Positions 1-12,400 of a stretch of 64,000 nucleotides of DNA are shown here, piece after piece. A program made the translations under genes and the position numbers. Location: the NCBI GenBank assembly GCA_014526335.1, contig JACTAT010000006.1, positions 1,690,738 through 1,754,737 of the forward strand, in the 5' to 3' direction. The notes under the pieces are model-generated. The model worked only from the letters and a program-made list of their open reading frames with translations. It was not told the origin of the DNA and made no database searches. The first letter of the stretch is position 1. Every line of letters starts with the position of its first letter. The DNA comes from Chrysaora quinquecirrha (taxonomy: Eukaryota > Cnidaria > Scyphozoa > Semaeostomeae > Pelagiidae).

Positions 1-3000
1 AGCAGCGTCAAATGCGCTGAGAAAACCTCGTGCACAACCTGAACCAGTAGGCCAAAATGGCTGTAAAAAATAAAACAAATAAAAACTACAAACTTCATTA
101 GTTAAACTTCGACGAGCAACAAAACTTAGGCAAGTGGATAAGAAACACGTTGACAAATCAAGTTTAATGATAAAATTAAAGTTATATTAACGATTTCTTC
201 ATTTTTACGATTTTGTTATAAGGAACGGTATAAATTTAACATTGTATCATTTTACGGTGTTGTTCGGGGGTAGAAGAAGGAGAGAGACTAGTAGGTAGAG
301 AGAGTAGTAAAAGAAGGTAGAAGGTTGAGGGGTAGAAGAAGGTAGAAGGTATGCAGTGGAGGGTAGAAGAAGGTGGAGAGTAGAAGAAGAAGGTAGAGAG
401 AGTAGTAGAAGAAGGTAAAGAGAGTAGCAGAAGGTAGAGGGTAGAAGGTGGAGAGTAGAAGAAGAAGGTAGAGAGAGTAGTAGAAGAAGGTAAAGAGAGT
501 AGCAGAAGGTAGAGGGTAGGAGGTAGAGGGGAAAAGAAGAAGGTAGAGAGAGTAGTAGAAGAAGGTAGAGGGTAGAAGGTAGAAGAAGGTAGAGAAACTA
601 GTAGGTAGAGAGAGTAGTAGAAGAAGGTAGAAGGTAGAGGGGTAGAAGAAGGTAGAAGGCATGCGGTGTAGGGGTAGAAGAAGGTAGAGAGTAGAAGAAC
701 AAGGTAGAGAGAGTAGTAGAAGAAGGTAGAGAGGGTAGTAGAAGGAGGAAAAGGTATAAGAAGGTGAAGAGTAGAAGGTAGAGAGAGTAGTAGAAGAAGG
801 TAAAGAGAGTAGCAGAGGGTAGAAGGTAGAAGAAGGTAGAGGGTATAAGAAGGTAGAGGGTAGAAGAAAAGGTAGAGGGTAAAGGAAGAAAGTAGAGAGA
901 GTAGTAAAAGAAGGTAGGAGGTGGAGGGTAGAAAAAGGTAGAGGGTATAATAAGGTAGAGAGTAGAAGAAGAAAGGTAGATAGAGTAGTAGAAGAAGGTA
1001 GAGGGTAGAAGGCAGAAGGTAGAGGGTAGAAGGTAGAGTTAAATCTACTCGCTAAAATTCACCTCAATAAGTGTATCTCCAACAATGCACATCAAAACTC
1101 GCCTTCCTTTTCTCTCAACAATACGAGATGCATTTTCAGCCGCATGCATCGAAGTGAAATCAAACATGGCGACGTCTTCTTTTCCATAATGGTTGATAGC
1201 GAATTCATGATGAGGCAGTTCGTAATGTGTTGAAAAGTCCACTGCTTCTCTAGCATACTGAAGAAGATTGTCATGGTCGACATTTGAAGGTGAAAGAAGC
1301 TTTCTGGCATCCGCATTATCCTGAAGCAAAACAGAGAAAAAAGAGTCACTAACGAGTAAATAAATGATCAATGGTGCAGAGTCGTAGAAGTGCTTCAAAA
1401 ATGGACTCATACAGTACTTGAAGCCAGACACAAGAACTGAAGAAACATTAAAGATTAGGACATAAATGAAGGAATATTCGCACGCTTTTTGTTATAAAGA
1501 ACCACTTTATAAGGAACCTACATGTAGAAGGCCCAAAAATTTAAAGAATTTTTACTACTAAAGAAAACATCGTTAAGGAACTTCTTAATGTTGAATGCTT
1601 TTATCACTGCAAATAACCAAGAATTAGAAAGCCGGTTCCATTCATTTGCAGTCGAAAATCACATAAATTGTACGTTACACATGTATAAAATGTTTCCTTG
1701 AGTAGTCTCGAGCTTAGCTCACATGCAAGTGTCTCTCTTTTATTGATAAGACCACTGTTTGTGCAGTTAAAATTAAGGAACTATTAAGGAACGTTTTGAA
1801 CTACAATTGCCTCAAAAGAGGTCCAAAAATAAGGAACTTTAAGAACTAGGCCTCGAGGTAGGTTCCTTATAAAAAAGCGTGTAGTTGATAACTGATTCCC
1901 GTCACTCTCAGTCGACACGAGTGCTTCCGCAGCCGCGATCAACTGTATCCTATAAATTCTGACTAGTTGTTGACATGACGACCTAAGTTAGTAGTTACAT
2001 CTAGTTTGCGTTAGTTCTATCATATCGTAGGTCAAGAAAATATATAAATAGCCTTTTGTCTTAGCAATCTGGCTCGTGGTGTCAGCTACACCCCAAAGCT
2101 ACCGCAGTGTTACAGCCAGGACCGAGGTCTCGATTATTAAGCCTAGTCATGAGATATGAGCAACTGGCGCTGAATACACCATTTCACCTTCATTTTCATA
2201 CAAACAAAGATAAAAAATACCATAATCATCACTCTATACATATAGATGTTGTTGCTAAGAGCTTCAGAAAGAAGACCATCAATAAAACTTACCGTCATAA
2301 TTACACCTTTCTCTAACAGACTCTTCTTCTTTGCGGTCATCACAAAATAATGCGTATCATCTTTATAGTAAACAATATTCTCCAAATCAATCCCTGTTTT
2401 GTCTTTTAATTCTTGGAAAAACTGCTGATTGTAGATGAAAGCAACGCCACTGATTTCTTCCATGGCAGCCTCTTGTTGGCTGTTTTTATTGACAAAGTTT
2501 ACAGTGATTCCAATCGCAAGCTTTCCTCTGAATTCCTTCATTGTGAAACCTTTTAAAGTGTTTCTTTTTCCATCAGCCCCAACAATAGCATCGATGTCCG
2601 CGTTCCAAATATCCGGGTGACTTGGTGAAGTCTTTATTCTCCAGCCTCTACCTATTTGTGAAAAACATTGGCAGTCTTAGTACAGTAGTTATTCGATCAT
2701 CCGGTCTACTCGGGACACGATATTTTCAAATTTGTGCGGATAATCCAAAATTCCGGATAATCGACCATGTGTAATGCAAGAGCCACTTAAAAACTAATAA
2801 GATGAGATGACTTTTAAAACTATTTTTCAAACAAACATTCTCCGTTTATTGGAATATTTGAGGTTTTTAGAGTGATTTTGTGATAATTTCTGCGTGATAC
2901 TTTGATCTTCGATTTGTTTGTGCAAAGAAAAATAGAATATTCGCTTAGTAATGCTTTCGCAGTTGAAGATTTCTAACGGACCGGATAATCAAAGCCCGGA

Positions 3001-5263
3001 TAAACGAGGGGTCGGATAATTGAACAACTATTGTAGTTTCACGTAGACTTTGTTATTACTTGAAGGTGCTGTGGCGTCATGGTCTTATCCAGGGAGATTA
3101 AGTAATACTTAATCTCCCTGGGTCTGATCCAGATAGCTCCTTTGAAGCTCACCAAAGTTCGGATTCGAGCATCACAGCCAGGGTTGAGGTCTTGATTAGT
3201 TAACTACTGAGATCCTTCCGACTGGTGCTAAAAGCACTATTTCACCTTCAATGATTACTATCTTAAAAAAACAGCCAGGAACACCTGGCAAGAAACAGGC
3301 AAAGACAACTAATACTATACTGATAATTTGCTTTGCAAAGCAAAGCTTCCTTAGTTACCCCAAATCCCTTCACTCTTATCTTTTCCAAATCCCAATCCTG
3401 TTACCCTCTGGCCATCCTGTATGGCTGTATCTTGTCAAAAGGAGTCTTTATCCTGTATCCCACCAATTAAAATGGGTTGATTCAAACCAACCCATAAAAT
3501 CTATTGAGCACCCTCTAGAGAAGGGACTTATTTGAGGGGGGCCTATTTGAGAGGGGACATATTTGAGAGTTGGCTTTTTAGGCAAGGGGGCTTGCTTTCA
3601 CTGGATTTTCCCAGGCTTTTATCATATTGATGTTGAAATAAAAGCATTGTCTTGTACCAAAATATGGAATGCATCCTGGGTGCCCTGACTAGCAGACTCT
3701 TCAGAACAGCTGATACGACCATATTCAATATATTGAAAAAATGTTTATACCTTCTGATGGCTCAACCATTTCTTGAAAAGTTGTTTCAGGGTAAATTTGG
3801 ACACCAAGGACAAGACAAACCTTCAGGAGTATGCATTGAAGTTTCCTTATACCTGAAAAAAGAAACGCTTCACAGTTACATAGCGATAATTTGACAGTTA
3901 GTTACAAAAAATCTTGGAACATTGATATGGGTTTTGTGGTCTCTGGAGTGTAGTGATTAGTGTGTAGGGCTAGCAATGAAAATGCTGTGGGTTCAACTGA
4001 TGGTCTTACCACTTGCGTTGCAGAGATAACCTTGGAAAAGCTGTCAACACAAATGTCAAAATCAATTTTGTGCAAAATGCCTTATAGTTGTCTGCGCAAA
4101 AGCCTTTAAATAAACAATTACGGAAAATATTGTATCCTGAGGTGGAGGGTTCGACCATGATACATTCGGTTTATGCAAAGATCATTAGAATCACTGTAGA
4201 TTCTGCTATAGAATACCATTCATCTAGTCAAACACCACCATGCCATCTTTACTGAAATAGAGTACCTAAATAGTGGCATCACTAAAATCTATGTTTAGAA
4301 TTTTGAAATTTGCTCTTTATTTGTGAAAGAGCGTCAAAGATAATCCGCAAACGTGCAAAATCAGTCAAATATATCAAACATTGGCTGAGATATGGCCATC
4401 CGAAGAAATATGTTTGAATAAGAAATCACTGAATTTTGCGCCTTTTCCAAAACATTATGAAGTGAAGCAAAAATACAGTGATTTTCTATTAAAATGTATT
4501 TTTTCGAATGGCCCTATCTCAGCTATTGTTTGATACATTTGACTGATTTTGCACATATATGCATCATTTTTGACGCTCTTTCACAAAATGAAGAGCAAAT
4601 TTCAAAGTTCTAAAAATAGATTTTTGATGACGTCAAATTTAGGTATTCTATTGTTTGTTAGTCATGTGGTATCATGGTGGTATGGTAGGGACTTAAATGC
4701 AGGGGGGTCAAGATATAATTGTGCCATAAACCAACCAAAAAGATCTGCAGAAATTCCTTACTTATGTGATCCAAGGATCCAGCACAGAATTTTCCATAGA
4801 AGACTTTTGCTCCAAGATTTTTAAGATCCACAATAAGAAATGGCCATAAATGAAGGACATTGTTTCTTGAGAAACTATTTCTTTTTTCAACAACGATAAC
4901 TTCAGCTCCAAGTAGTGCCAACTCAATTGCAGTTCTCAATCCACAAGGACCAGCACCTATAACAACAGTCTTTAATTTTGCACATGGCTTATTTTTATAG
5001 TCTTGATGCTTTGCTTTTTTATCGATCTTGTTCCATAGATTTTTACATTTCCATGACGTCAGCCTTGAAGTTAAATTCTGATAAGTTGTTTTGTAATTTT
5101 TGGGATTTATGCTGAGTGATGCACAAAGTTGATGAAAGATGTCTAAAATTTCGAGAAAATCTTCGCCTTGGGAGACAAATAAAGAAAACAGGTCGTCGCT
5201 TGTTAATTCTTGTTTAATTAGAATTTCTTCCTCAGGGTTTTCGCTTAGGCCGGTACCATCCAT
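1..5263 (-). CDS. MICAL: MICAL-family flavoprotein monooxygenase, 5' part
   Basis: MICAL proteins are FAD- and NADPH-dependent monooxygenases that oxidise actin methionines and dismantle filaments downstream of semaphorin-plexin signalling. Five exons splice in frame with GT-AG junctions: 5263-4762, 3852-3751, 2651-2293, 1320-1063 and 60-1, giving 427 codons; the gene continues off the left edge. The first exon holds the dinucleotide-binding motif GAGPCGLR followed by EKR, and the family motif HLWPF. The small second exon supplies the IRKLQ segment, the third GADG and the very typical [17 protein letters not shown], the fourth the second GD motif, and the fifth [12 protein letters not shown]. 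The start at 5263 gives an N-terminus of normal length (about 100 residues before the FAD motif). Calponin-homology, LIM and Rab-binding parts are outside the window. The donor after exon 4 (gtgaat) is weak, but its phase and continuation are right. Which MICAL paralog this is cannot be decided here. Confidence 0.93.
268..1040. repeat. Purine-rich AGAAGGTAGAG minisatellite in a MICAL intron
   Basis: About 770 bp of irregular tandem units built from GGTAGA, AGAAGGTAG and GAGAGTAGTAG. The plus strand is almost only A, G and T. It fills most of the intron between the fourth and fifth MICAL exons. Reading frames through it are artefacts. Confidence 0.9.
1481..1881. mobile_element. CACG/ATAAG miniature element, AAGGAAC type, copy 1
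   Basis: Terminal inverted repeats start CACGCTTTTT and end AAAAAAGCGTG, followed by TA on the right. The internal word TAAGGAAC and its complement recur many times. It is closely similar to the copy at 45502-45901. No coding capacity. It lies in a MICAL intron. Confidence 0.85.
2066..2192 (+). mobile_element. tRNA-derived SINE, copy 1 (5' truncated)
   Basis: Matches the family seen at 3063, 39955, 43076, 52583 and 58051: a GGCTCGTGGTGTCAG-like body, a GTTACAGCCAGG segment, a GAGGTCTCGATTA segment and the tail ACACCATTTCACCTTCA. The tRNA-like head is missing here. Confidence 0.7.
3063..3250 (+). mobile_element. tRNA-derived SINE, copy 2, carrying a hairpin insertion
   Basis: Same SINE family, beginning GGTGCTGTGGCGTCATGG. 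The body is interrupted at 3093-3120 by a near-perfect palindrome flanked by GGTCTTATCCAG and GGTCTGATCCAG. The tail ends CACTATTTCACCTTCA. In MICAL intron 2. Confidence 0.75.
3945..4015 (+). mobile_element. Possible tRNA-like SINE head
   Basis: Contains GTGTAGTGATTAGTGTG, resembling an A box, and TGTGGGTTCAACTGA, resembling a B box, at tRNA-like spacing. The rest of the element was not delimited. It differs from the main SINE family of this window. Confidence 0.3.
4222..4690. mobile_element. Long-arm foldback element in MICAL intron 1
   Basis: Two arms of roughly 200 bp are inverted copies around a short centre near 4440-4450. Paired words include GTACCTAAAT with the complement of ATTTAGGTATTC, GAAATTTGCTCTT with AAGAGCAAATTTC, and AAATCACTG with CAGTGATTT. 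The arms are diverged, so this is an old insertion. No open reading frame of interest. Confidence 0.75.
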
Positions 5264-6577
5264 CTTGAATAAATATCATCACTCACTGAAAAGACATTAT
5301 GACCCTGCAAAATCTTCCATGAAGATTGAAGAACTCTGTAAATATCCTAATAATATTTGAATTCCTGTTTTATGTAAATCCAAATTTTTCGTGTCTGTTT
5401 TTTATCTCCAACAAGGCATCCAGACTTGATTTGCCTTTCCTGTCTTTAATCTTAGCCAGAGGATTCAGACTTCGAAGAATTTATCTGCTTTGAAAACTAC
5501 TGTATTTCCTGTTCTGAATGTAATTTCTTCCTTGTTGGATAATAACCAAAAAAATGGGAATTCTTTTGTTTCTGTGATATTACCCGTGGAGAATCGTGAT
5601 TTCACATTTCTTTCTTTGGCTTGCCTGCCTCGCCTACGATGAACTTCCGGCGCTGCTACAGTTACAAAATATTGCCCAATCCAACACTGTCATTCCTATA
5701 ATCAGTGTCTGAGACATTAATCAAATAAAAGATTGCGGAAATAGGGCTATCACCAGATTTCACATCCTGCAGGAAAGTGCTGAGACGGCTGAAATGGCTC
5801 TTCTCAAAGCAAAACACACTGTGCCGACAACCGGCCTAAACAAAATGTCTTTCGCCTTTGTTTTGGAAGAAAACGTTTTCTGCAGCAACAACAACAACAA
5901 TAAAGTTCTAGAAACTGGGACGAGGGGTTGCTTAAGGAAACTCCCTTTAAATCTATTGAAGAGTGAAATATTCTCGCTGTTGTTAGCATGTTTACCTCTT
6001 CAGAGAAACACAACATACAAAGGGTTACAAACTGTACGGGACTCACACGACAGTAACCCTACAACAACAAGGTAACTTTCATAGGTGATAGACCATATTT
6101 TACACGAAAATTTGACGTTTTTGACTTGTGCTAGTGCCATTTGCTACATTGCATCAGCTCAATGTGACTGCATTTTGCAAATACAAATTGGCATGCAGGC
6201 ATAGCAGTACTGTTGATGCAGATGTCAACTTACGCCCATACTGACATGCCAAAAGAAATATCCAGCATATATAAATGGAAGCACCAAATGCACACACAGC
6301 AGGATGTGCCCTTGTGTATTTCATAAATAAATGACTTAGGAAGGACTCAAACCCACACAGGCAAGGCAAAATCTGTCTGGAATTTTCCTCAGCCTCCCTT
6401 TCATCTTCACAGATCCAGACTTTACAGACCATGCTATCCAAACTCTAGGAAACTAATCAAAATAGCCTTACCTGTAGTTCAGGAGAAAAGAGGAAAACCT
6501 TTGTTACTTGCATTGCATAACCCTTTTCATTTAAATATGACATCAACTACTTAAATTCCAATAAATTTTTGGTTTAG
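5264..6577. other. Intergenic spacer between MICAL and BORCS5
   Basis: 1.3 kb upstream of the MICAL start and downstream of the BORCS5 stop. Short open frames at 5794-6075 (+) and 6154-6441 (-) have no recognisable domain and no splice support. A short CAA/TTG trinucleotide run is near 5886. I see nothing else that can be supported. Confidence 0.5.
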
Positions 6578-7176
6578 TTAACTGACTTTATCAATATTCA
6601 GCTCATCTGGTGAAAGTCTGTCTTTTTCTGGAAACATTTGGTTGACATTTCGCATAAGCTTGACAGTCTTGTCCATATTTCTATTAATTCTATCAATGAG
6701 TGAATCAATTTCTGTGAATTTTTTCATATTTGATAGAAAAACATCCATTTGCTTCTGTCTTTCATTAGCCTCTTTCAAAACAGATGAACTATACAATTCA
6801 ATTTCTTTCATTCTTTTGATATGGCATTCTGGTCAAATGCGACTGCATCAGCACATTCCGTTAAGTGATACTGATACCTGAGGACCATTTCCGTCATTGG
6901 GTCTGAATTTATCCCAGGTAACATATCAAGTCCATCAGTAGGTACCCCTCCAATATTTCTAATCAACGGATAAGTGATTTTTAATCTTCTTAATTTCTGT
7001 AAAGTTGCATCATCATCCTTTCTTGGAGCATCAGGAAAATCTTTCACAACAATTATATCTTCAAGTTTTGCTTTCTGTCTAACAGATGAGGTCCTTTGCT
7101 GTAAAGAATTCGATTTCGACTGTGGAGAAGCAGTGTTACTGCCACTTTCTCTTTCTTGACTCTGCTCTTGCCCCAT
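6578..7176 (-). CDS. BORCS5: BORCS5 (BLOC-1-related complex subunit 5), single exon with one frame break
   Basis: BORCS5 (LOH12CR1, myrlysin) is the myristoylated subunit that anchors BORC to lysosomes so that Arl8 and kinesin can move them outward. The start at 7176 gives MGQEQSQE, with Gly2 and Ser6 as expected for N-myristoylation. The diagnostic block YQYHLTECADAVAFDQNA sits near residues 99-116, followed after the frame break by RMKEIELYSSS and a helical coiled-coil segment ending MFPEKDRLSPDE, as in the human protein. Total length is about 199 residues; the human protein has 196. The two halves are in different frames: one extra A in the TTTT (AAAA on the coding strand) at 6814-6817 joins them exactly. 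The gene has no intron, so a retrocopy is possible, but the rest of the frame is intact and no poly-A tail is seen. Confidence 0.88.
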
Positions 7177-9440
7177 TTATTTTTATTTCTAGTAGCTCCA
7201 AGATCTCAAAATAGTCTTACGGGAGGTCATTTGTGATAAGAAAGAAGCTTTAAACTAAGTAAACATTTATTTTCCATCGAATTTCTTGCATGGATTCATG
7301 TAGTTCCTTTGTCGTCCTGTTGTGGAGAAGAGATGCAGCTCAACTCTGGCCTAGACAGCTTGACTTCAGATGTGATTTGTCTGTCAAAAGAGACTTAATT
7401 TTCTCTTCTGATAAATGTAGCAAGCTCCAGCAGCAAAAATAATTTTCTGTCTTGTGTACAAGACCTCAGAGTATTATTTAATGATTTTATACTTTGCTAG
7501 ACATCCTGAAAAAATTTCCTGCATCCTCCCATGCAGATTTCCAAAATGAGCAACTTTTGGAACGGTTGCTGTTGTTCTTCGTTGTTGTTGTTGTTGTCGC
7601 TTTCGGCGATTTCTCCGGAGAAGAATGTCGGAGAAGCGTGTAAAATGCATTCCTATTTTCAATGTTCCTCAAGGCATATACAGTATAGCTCGTATCACAG
7701 CAATAGATAGGCTGCAAGCAATAGATTCTTAAATCCTAGGCCCTCCCAAATGACCAAACATCGTTTGTCAAACAACTGATATTTCCTTGCCAAGCAAAAT
7801 GTTTTACCATTTTATCACGTCGCAAGTATTGCTCAGTGAACATTTTTAGCTTACGTCATGCAAACAATGATTTTGAACAATTTCAAACAAATTGCGCAAC
7901 ATTTAGCTTATTCTTTAGCTTTAGCACTGTTTTTTGACGTGGCAAGACGGTAAAATATATTAATGATGCGAGTTTAGTTTTTAAGCGCGAGTCAAATGTG
8001 TGCATGGCGGGCGTTCGTTTCGACTGGAAATGGTGCCGCACATCAAAGAAGGGTCAGCCCCATTTACCCTAGCATCTGCAACAGACACGGAAAACGAAGT
8101 AAACTTGGCTAGCCTACCCCATGGGACAGCTGAGTATCACGCGCAAACGGCACCTTGGCTCGGAAGATTCCACAGGGGGCTCGAAGTTACTGGGACAAAA
8201 TCGGTTTCCACGGCAAATACCATTTTAGTATGAGAGAAATGATTAAAGCATCTGTTTAAAAGCTTTTTTGCAAGATATGTTGTAAGAAAATGGAAACTGT
8301 GTAGAATTGTACAACCAAAACAAAACATCATATCATAAACAACTATAAAACAACATACAAATATTTGCCAACTTTCAAACCATACAAAAATAATATGTAC
8401 ATCCCTCAAGAATGATTAGAAAAATCGTTTCTTCTTCTCTCAAAAAAATTATAAATTAACCCTTTTTGTGTTGAAATATTAATTTTCTAATTTTCAAGAT
8501 TTAAAAACATTTCATTGACTCATAAATCGCTTTCTGTTAACTGTATAGGCCTTTTCGACGAAAGGCTGCCAGGCTTGACAATTCTCAAAACTTAACATAC
8601 TGTGATTTCAAAGTCAAAATCATATAGACCATCAAAAACTTAGGTACAAAGTTTCCCTGTCCTACGGACTGTTATTTTGATTTTGTAAGCGTTTAAAGTT
8701 CCCAATTCTATAAGGGCTTTGACCGTGAAAAATGGCTTGGTGTGAGCTTCATCCCGACTGGTCTGAGCCCCTATAAAATCGCAAACTTTGAACGCTCGTA
8801 AAATCAACAAAAGAAGCGCTAAGATAGTAAAAATTTACACCTAGACTAAATTTGGACTGCTTGATACGAATTTGGTATCAAAAACTCTCTATCTAGAGAT
8901 TTTGAACATTTTTTAAATCCCGGCTGTTCGTCGAAAAGGTCTATTCAATGCGGGAGTTTTCGTGCAACGGCGGGAGTTTCAGGTTTGTTTTGTGAAAAAT
9001 AAGTTACGAAAAGCCCGCAGTTTTGTCAATTTTTCGGTTCATGGCTTGCAAATTGGTCCCAAAATCTGAGAAATGGTTCAAAAAAAATCTCAGCCGTGTT
9101 TTTATATAGCAGGGTCAAATAATGCTTAGTTTGGCGGGGTCAGCTTCGGTCGAACGGAGTTTTAGAGTCCTTTCTGACTCACAAAGAAGCACGTTTGCCC
9201 AAAAATATGGTCTAGCATTCATCCTACTGTCCTTAGAATTAAATTTTTTGAAGTGTCATATTTTTGAAACGTCAAAGTGCACGATTACTCCATCTGTAGC
9301 TACGATTTCTACCACCAATACCGTAGCAATAGGATAACTTAATACAAAATTTGAGCCGAACTATGATGACGATAATACTTTTTTAAATAATATATATAAA
9401 GAGTCATTTTTAAGTTCTTTCTAACCTTCTATAAACGTGT
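7177..9440. other. Intergenic spacer between BORCS5 and zinc-finger gene A
   Basis: 2.3 kb without a supported gene. It contains a decayed CAAACA-word element (about 7735-7960) and a TIR element at 8546-8945. Open frames at 7474-7717 (-) and 8000-8233 (+) show no domain and are probably chance. The BORCS5 promoter should lie in the right-hand part of 7177-7700. Confidence 0.5.
8546..8945. mobile_element. ATAGRCCTTTTCGACGAA miniature element
   Basis: About 400 bp with inverted ends: left ATAGGCCTTTTCGACGAA, right TTCGTCGAAAAGGTCTAT. A relative with the same ends and shared internal sequence (CGGTCAAAGCC, AGCGCTTCTTT) is at 31838-32588. Non-coding. Confidence 0.85.
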
Positions 9441-12400
9441 TTACTGCGTAGTCATATGACTCTCTCTGTGGTGCATAGCAAGTCCAATAGGTTCAGCAAA
9501 TTTCTCCATACATAGATCACAACTCAACAGGTTCTTGATCTTATGTACATCACGATAATGTCGCTTAAGGTTGCGCTCATTAAACAGCTTACTGTGACAG
9601 AGCGTGCACGTGTTTTGCGTGTGATTCTCGTAGCTGGATCTTGACACGAATGCTTCCCCGCAGCCTGGGATAGGGCAAGTCAGTTTACAAATGCGTTGAA
9701 TTCTATGTTTTTGTAGCTGATCGTAATCGTCGAAAACAGATTCACAGACCTCGCAGGAATACGATTTCTTGATCGGGATGATGTTGTCGTTTTTGTACAG
9801 CACTGTAGAATGATAATTGCCCTGCATCAATGAATTGGCTTCTACAAAACAGCGTCTTTTGTGCTCCTCAAAAGCCTTGAAATCAAGAAAGCTTCGGTTG
9901 CAGCAAGTGCAGACATAGCTTTCAGGTTCGGTTATATTCACGATGCTTATTGTAGTATTTCCTGAAATCAAGAAACATACGTTACACATTAGGCCAGATT
10001 CAGAAGACGTGCCAGAGTCGTGAGCAGTGGCACGGCACAGGCTGGACACTGCTTTAGACGTCGTGCTCTGCAATGGCCTCAGCCGCAAATTCTGTCCGTC
10101 GAGCTTGCAAATGAGACGAAGGGTTGGACACTGTACGGAACTTGACAGACGACAGTGAAGTTCGCACCTGACAAGTTCTGGTACGGCAGTGGCTTGACGT
10201 TTGAATCAATGCAGTGTTAGTTTCGAGCTATTACACGGTGACATGGGTCATGCCGTCATGCCGTGAAATCACTAATTGATTCACACGCCGTGCTACTGCC
10301 GTACCAGAGGTTATTTCTCTATCGTGGCGCGTCGCTGCCACAACGTCTGAACTAGTTCGAATATAGTCACAAATACGTCTGAACAAGGCTCAACACTAGC
10401 ACGGCATCGATTCAGATGTCAAGTCACTGTAAGAACTTGTCAAGCGAAAATAAAATAGCTTCCAAAATTATAATCGATTGTCCTGAGAACATTCGTTGCG
10501 TTGAATACTAAACGTGGACTAACAGCAGCGAAACACTTAGAAATAGTAATTGCCACTTCTACTGTAATGTTTGACTATTGTAATCTCATTTCTTTTTTAA
10601 TGCATGTCCATGTGTAGTAATCAGGTCTAACATTGTGGCTCACCCGACCAGCGTTGTCTTTGTCAATAGAGGGATAGTCGTATTTTAATTCGTGAAGCCA
10701 AACTTTAACTTGACAAACATTGGCCTATTTACGAATTCGGATCAGACATATAAACATAAAAGGAGCTGAATAAGGGACCTTACCTTGGTCGTTCTTTGTC
10801 TTCTGTTTCTGGTCTGTACCTACTGCTCTGACAAAAGTAGGCGGGACTGTGGCTACTTCTCTCGATGTTTTACGTTTCGGATCTTCAGAAATGATTCCCT
10901 TATTCTTTTCGCTTGGGTCTTCTTTAGAGGGGAATTTTCTTTGATCTTGGAACTAACAGAAGCTAACAGAGGAGTCACTTGGTGATTTTTCTGTGTATTT
11001 GATTCACCAGATTTGCCAGCTGCATTTCTATTGGTCGACACAGCACCATGCTTATCTCTTATATGACGCATAAGGGATGCTTTATACTGATAATGTAGGA
11101 GGCAAATACTGCATTCAAATGATGTATCAAAGCCATTATCGTTATTGATCCTAAACTTTTTGCTAGGTAGACAGTCTATCGATTCTTCAGTTGATGACAA
11201 AGGAACAGTTAGGTCTGGCTGTGTGCTTGGCCTGGAAGCTAACTTAACAGGGCTTGTTGCACTGTCTTTGGGTGTTTCTTTGTTCGTCTTCTTCAACGGC
11301 GTGAAAGATTTCCTGGCTGTATTTGCTGGTTGTTTTATGTTATGACTATCCACCATATGTTGACATTTCTCCTTCCACGTAGTAAAGTTTCTGTTACAAA
11401 TACGACATGAGAATTCATCACTGGGCTGCAAAGTGGCGGTCTGCAAAGAGCTGGTCTGCAAAGAGGTGGTCTGCAGAGAGGTGGTCTGCAGAGAGGTGGT
11501 CTGCAAATGGGTGGTCTGCAAACCAATATTATCATGTTTCAGAGGAGAGCACTCTCTCGTATTGGCTGTTGCCTGTGCAGGAAAACCAACATTGGCATCC
11601 AGAGTTTTTGAAGAAGGACACAGAGTAGAATGTAAGTCTGATGGAGATGATTTTATTTTGGACTGGTTAGTTTGTACTTTATTGGGGCTCCTTTTATCAA
11701 TGGTCAATTTTCCGTCAGACATGTTGTACTGATAAGTGGCCGAATGAGCTTTGGAAATATGACATTTAAGTGCTTTCATGTGGTTATAAGACCGTGCACA
11801 AATCGAGCAGGAATAAGATTCAGGCAGAAGGCTTCCATCTGTTGCTACTGTAATGTCAGAATCAGTTGTAGTGGCTTTCTGGGAAGCAACTGGTGCAGTT
11901 TCTGAGTTAATTGGTTTATCTTGGGTTCGAGACATAGAACCTTTTCCATGATTATCCAGAATGTGAATATACCTATCAATCAATGTTTTGAAGTCGGTAT
12001 CACATTGAGGACACTGATAAAGGCCATTCTTCTTTCTTGCAATTGGCAGCATATTGTTCTTTGTGTTATTTTCAATGACATCCATTGGTTCTTCTGTGTC
12101 ACTCACATCACTTATATCTCGTGTCACACTGGATATTTGAATGAAGGGATTGTGAGTGGCGTCACTTCCCCTAGCTTCTTCCTGTGCCTTTTCAGTAGTA
12201 ACAGTCTTATCATTCTGTTCAACGTTTTTGTTTTTGTTGCTATCTTTTAGGTCCTCTCCATTTGGGCCTAACAAGATGTCATGCTTCTCCTTTAGGTGCT
12301 TTTTCAAAATGAAAAATCCCGAAAATGGGAAATCACAAGTGAAGCATTCAAATTTCTTTCGGGAGAAATCAGCCAACCAGTTAACCTTTTTATTGTTATT

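Noticed and set aside
288..662. 124-codon minus-strand frame rich in Leu, Ser, Tyr
   Set aside because: It is the complement of the GGTAGA minisatellite.
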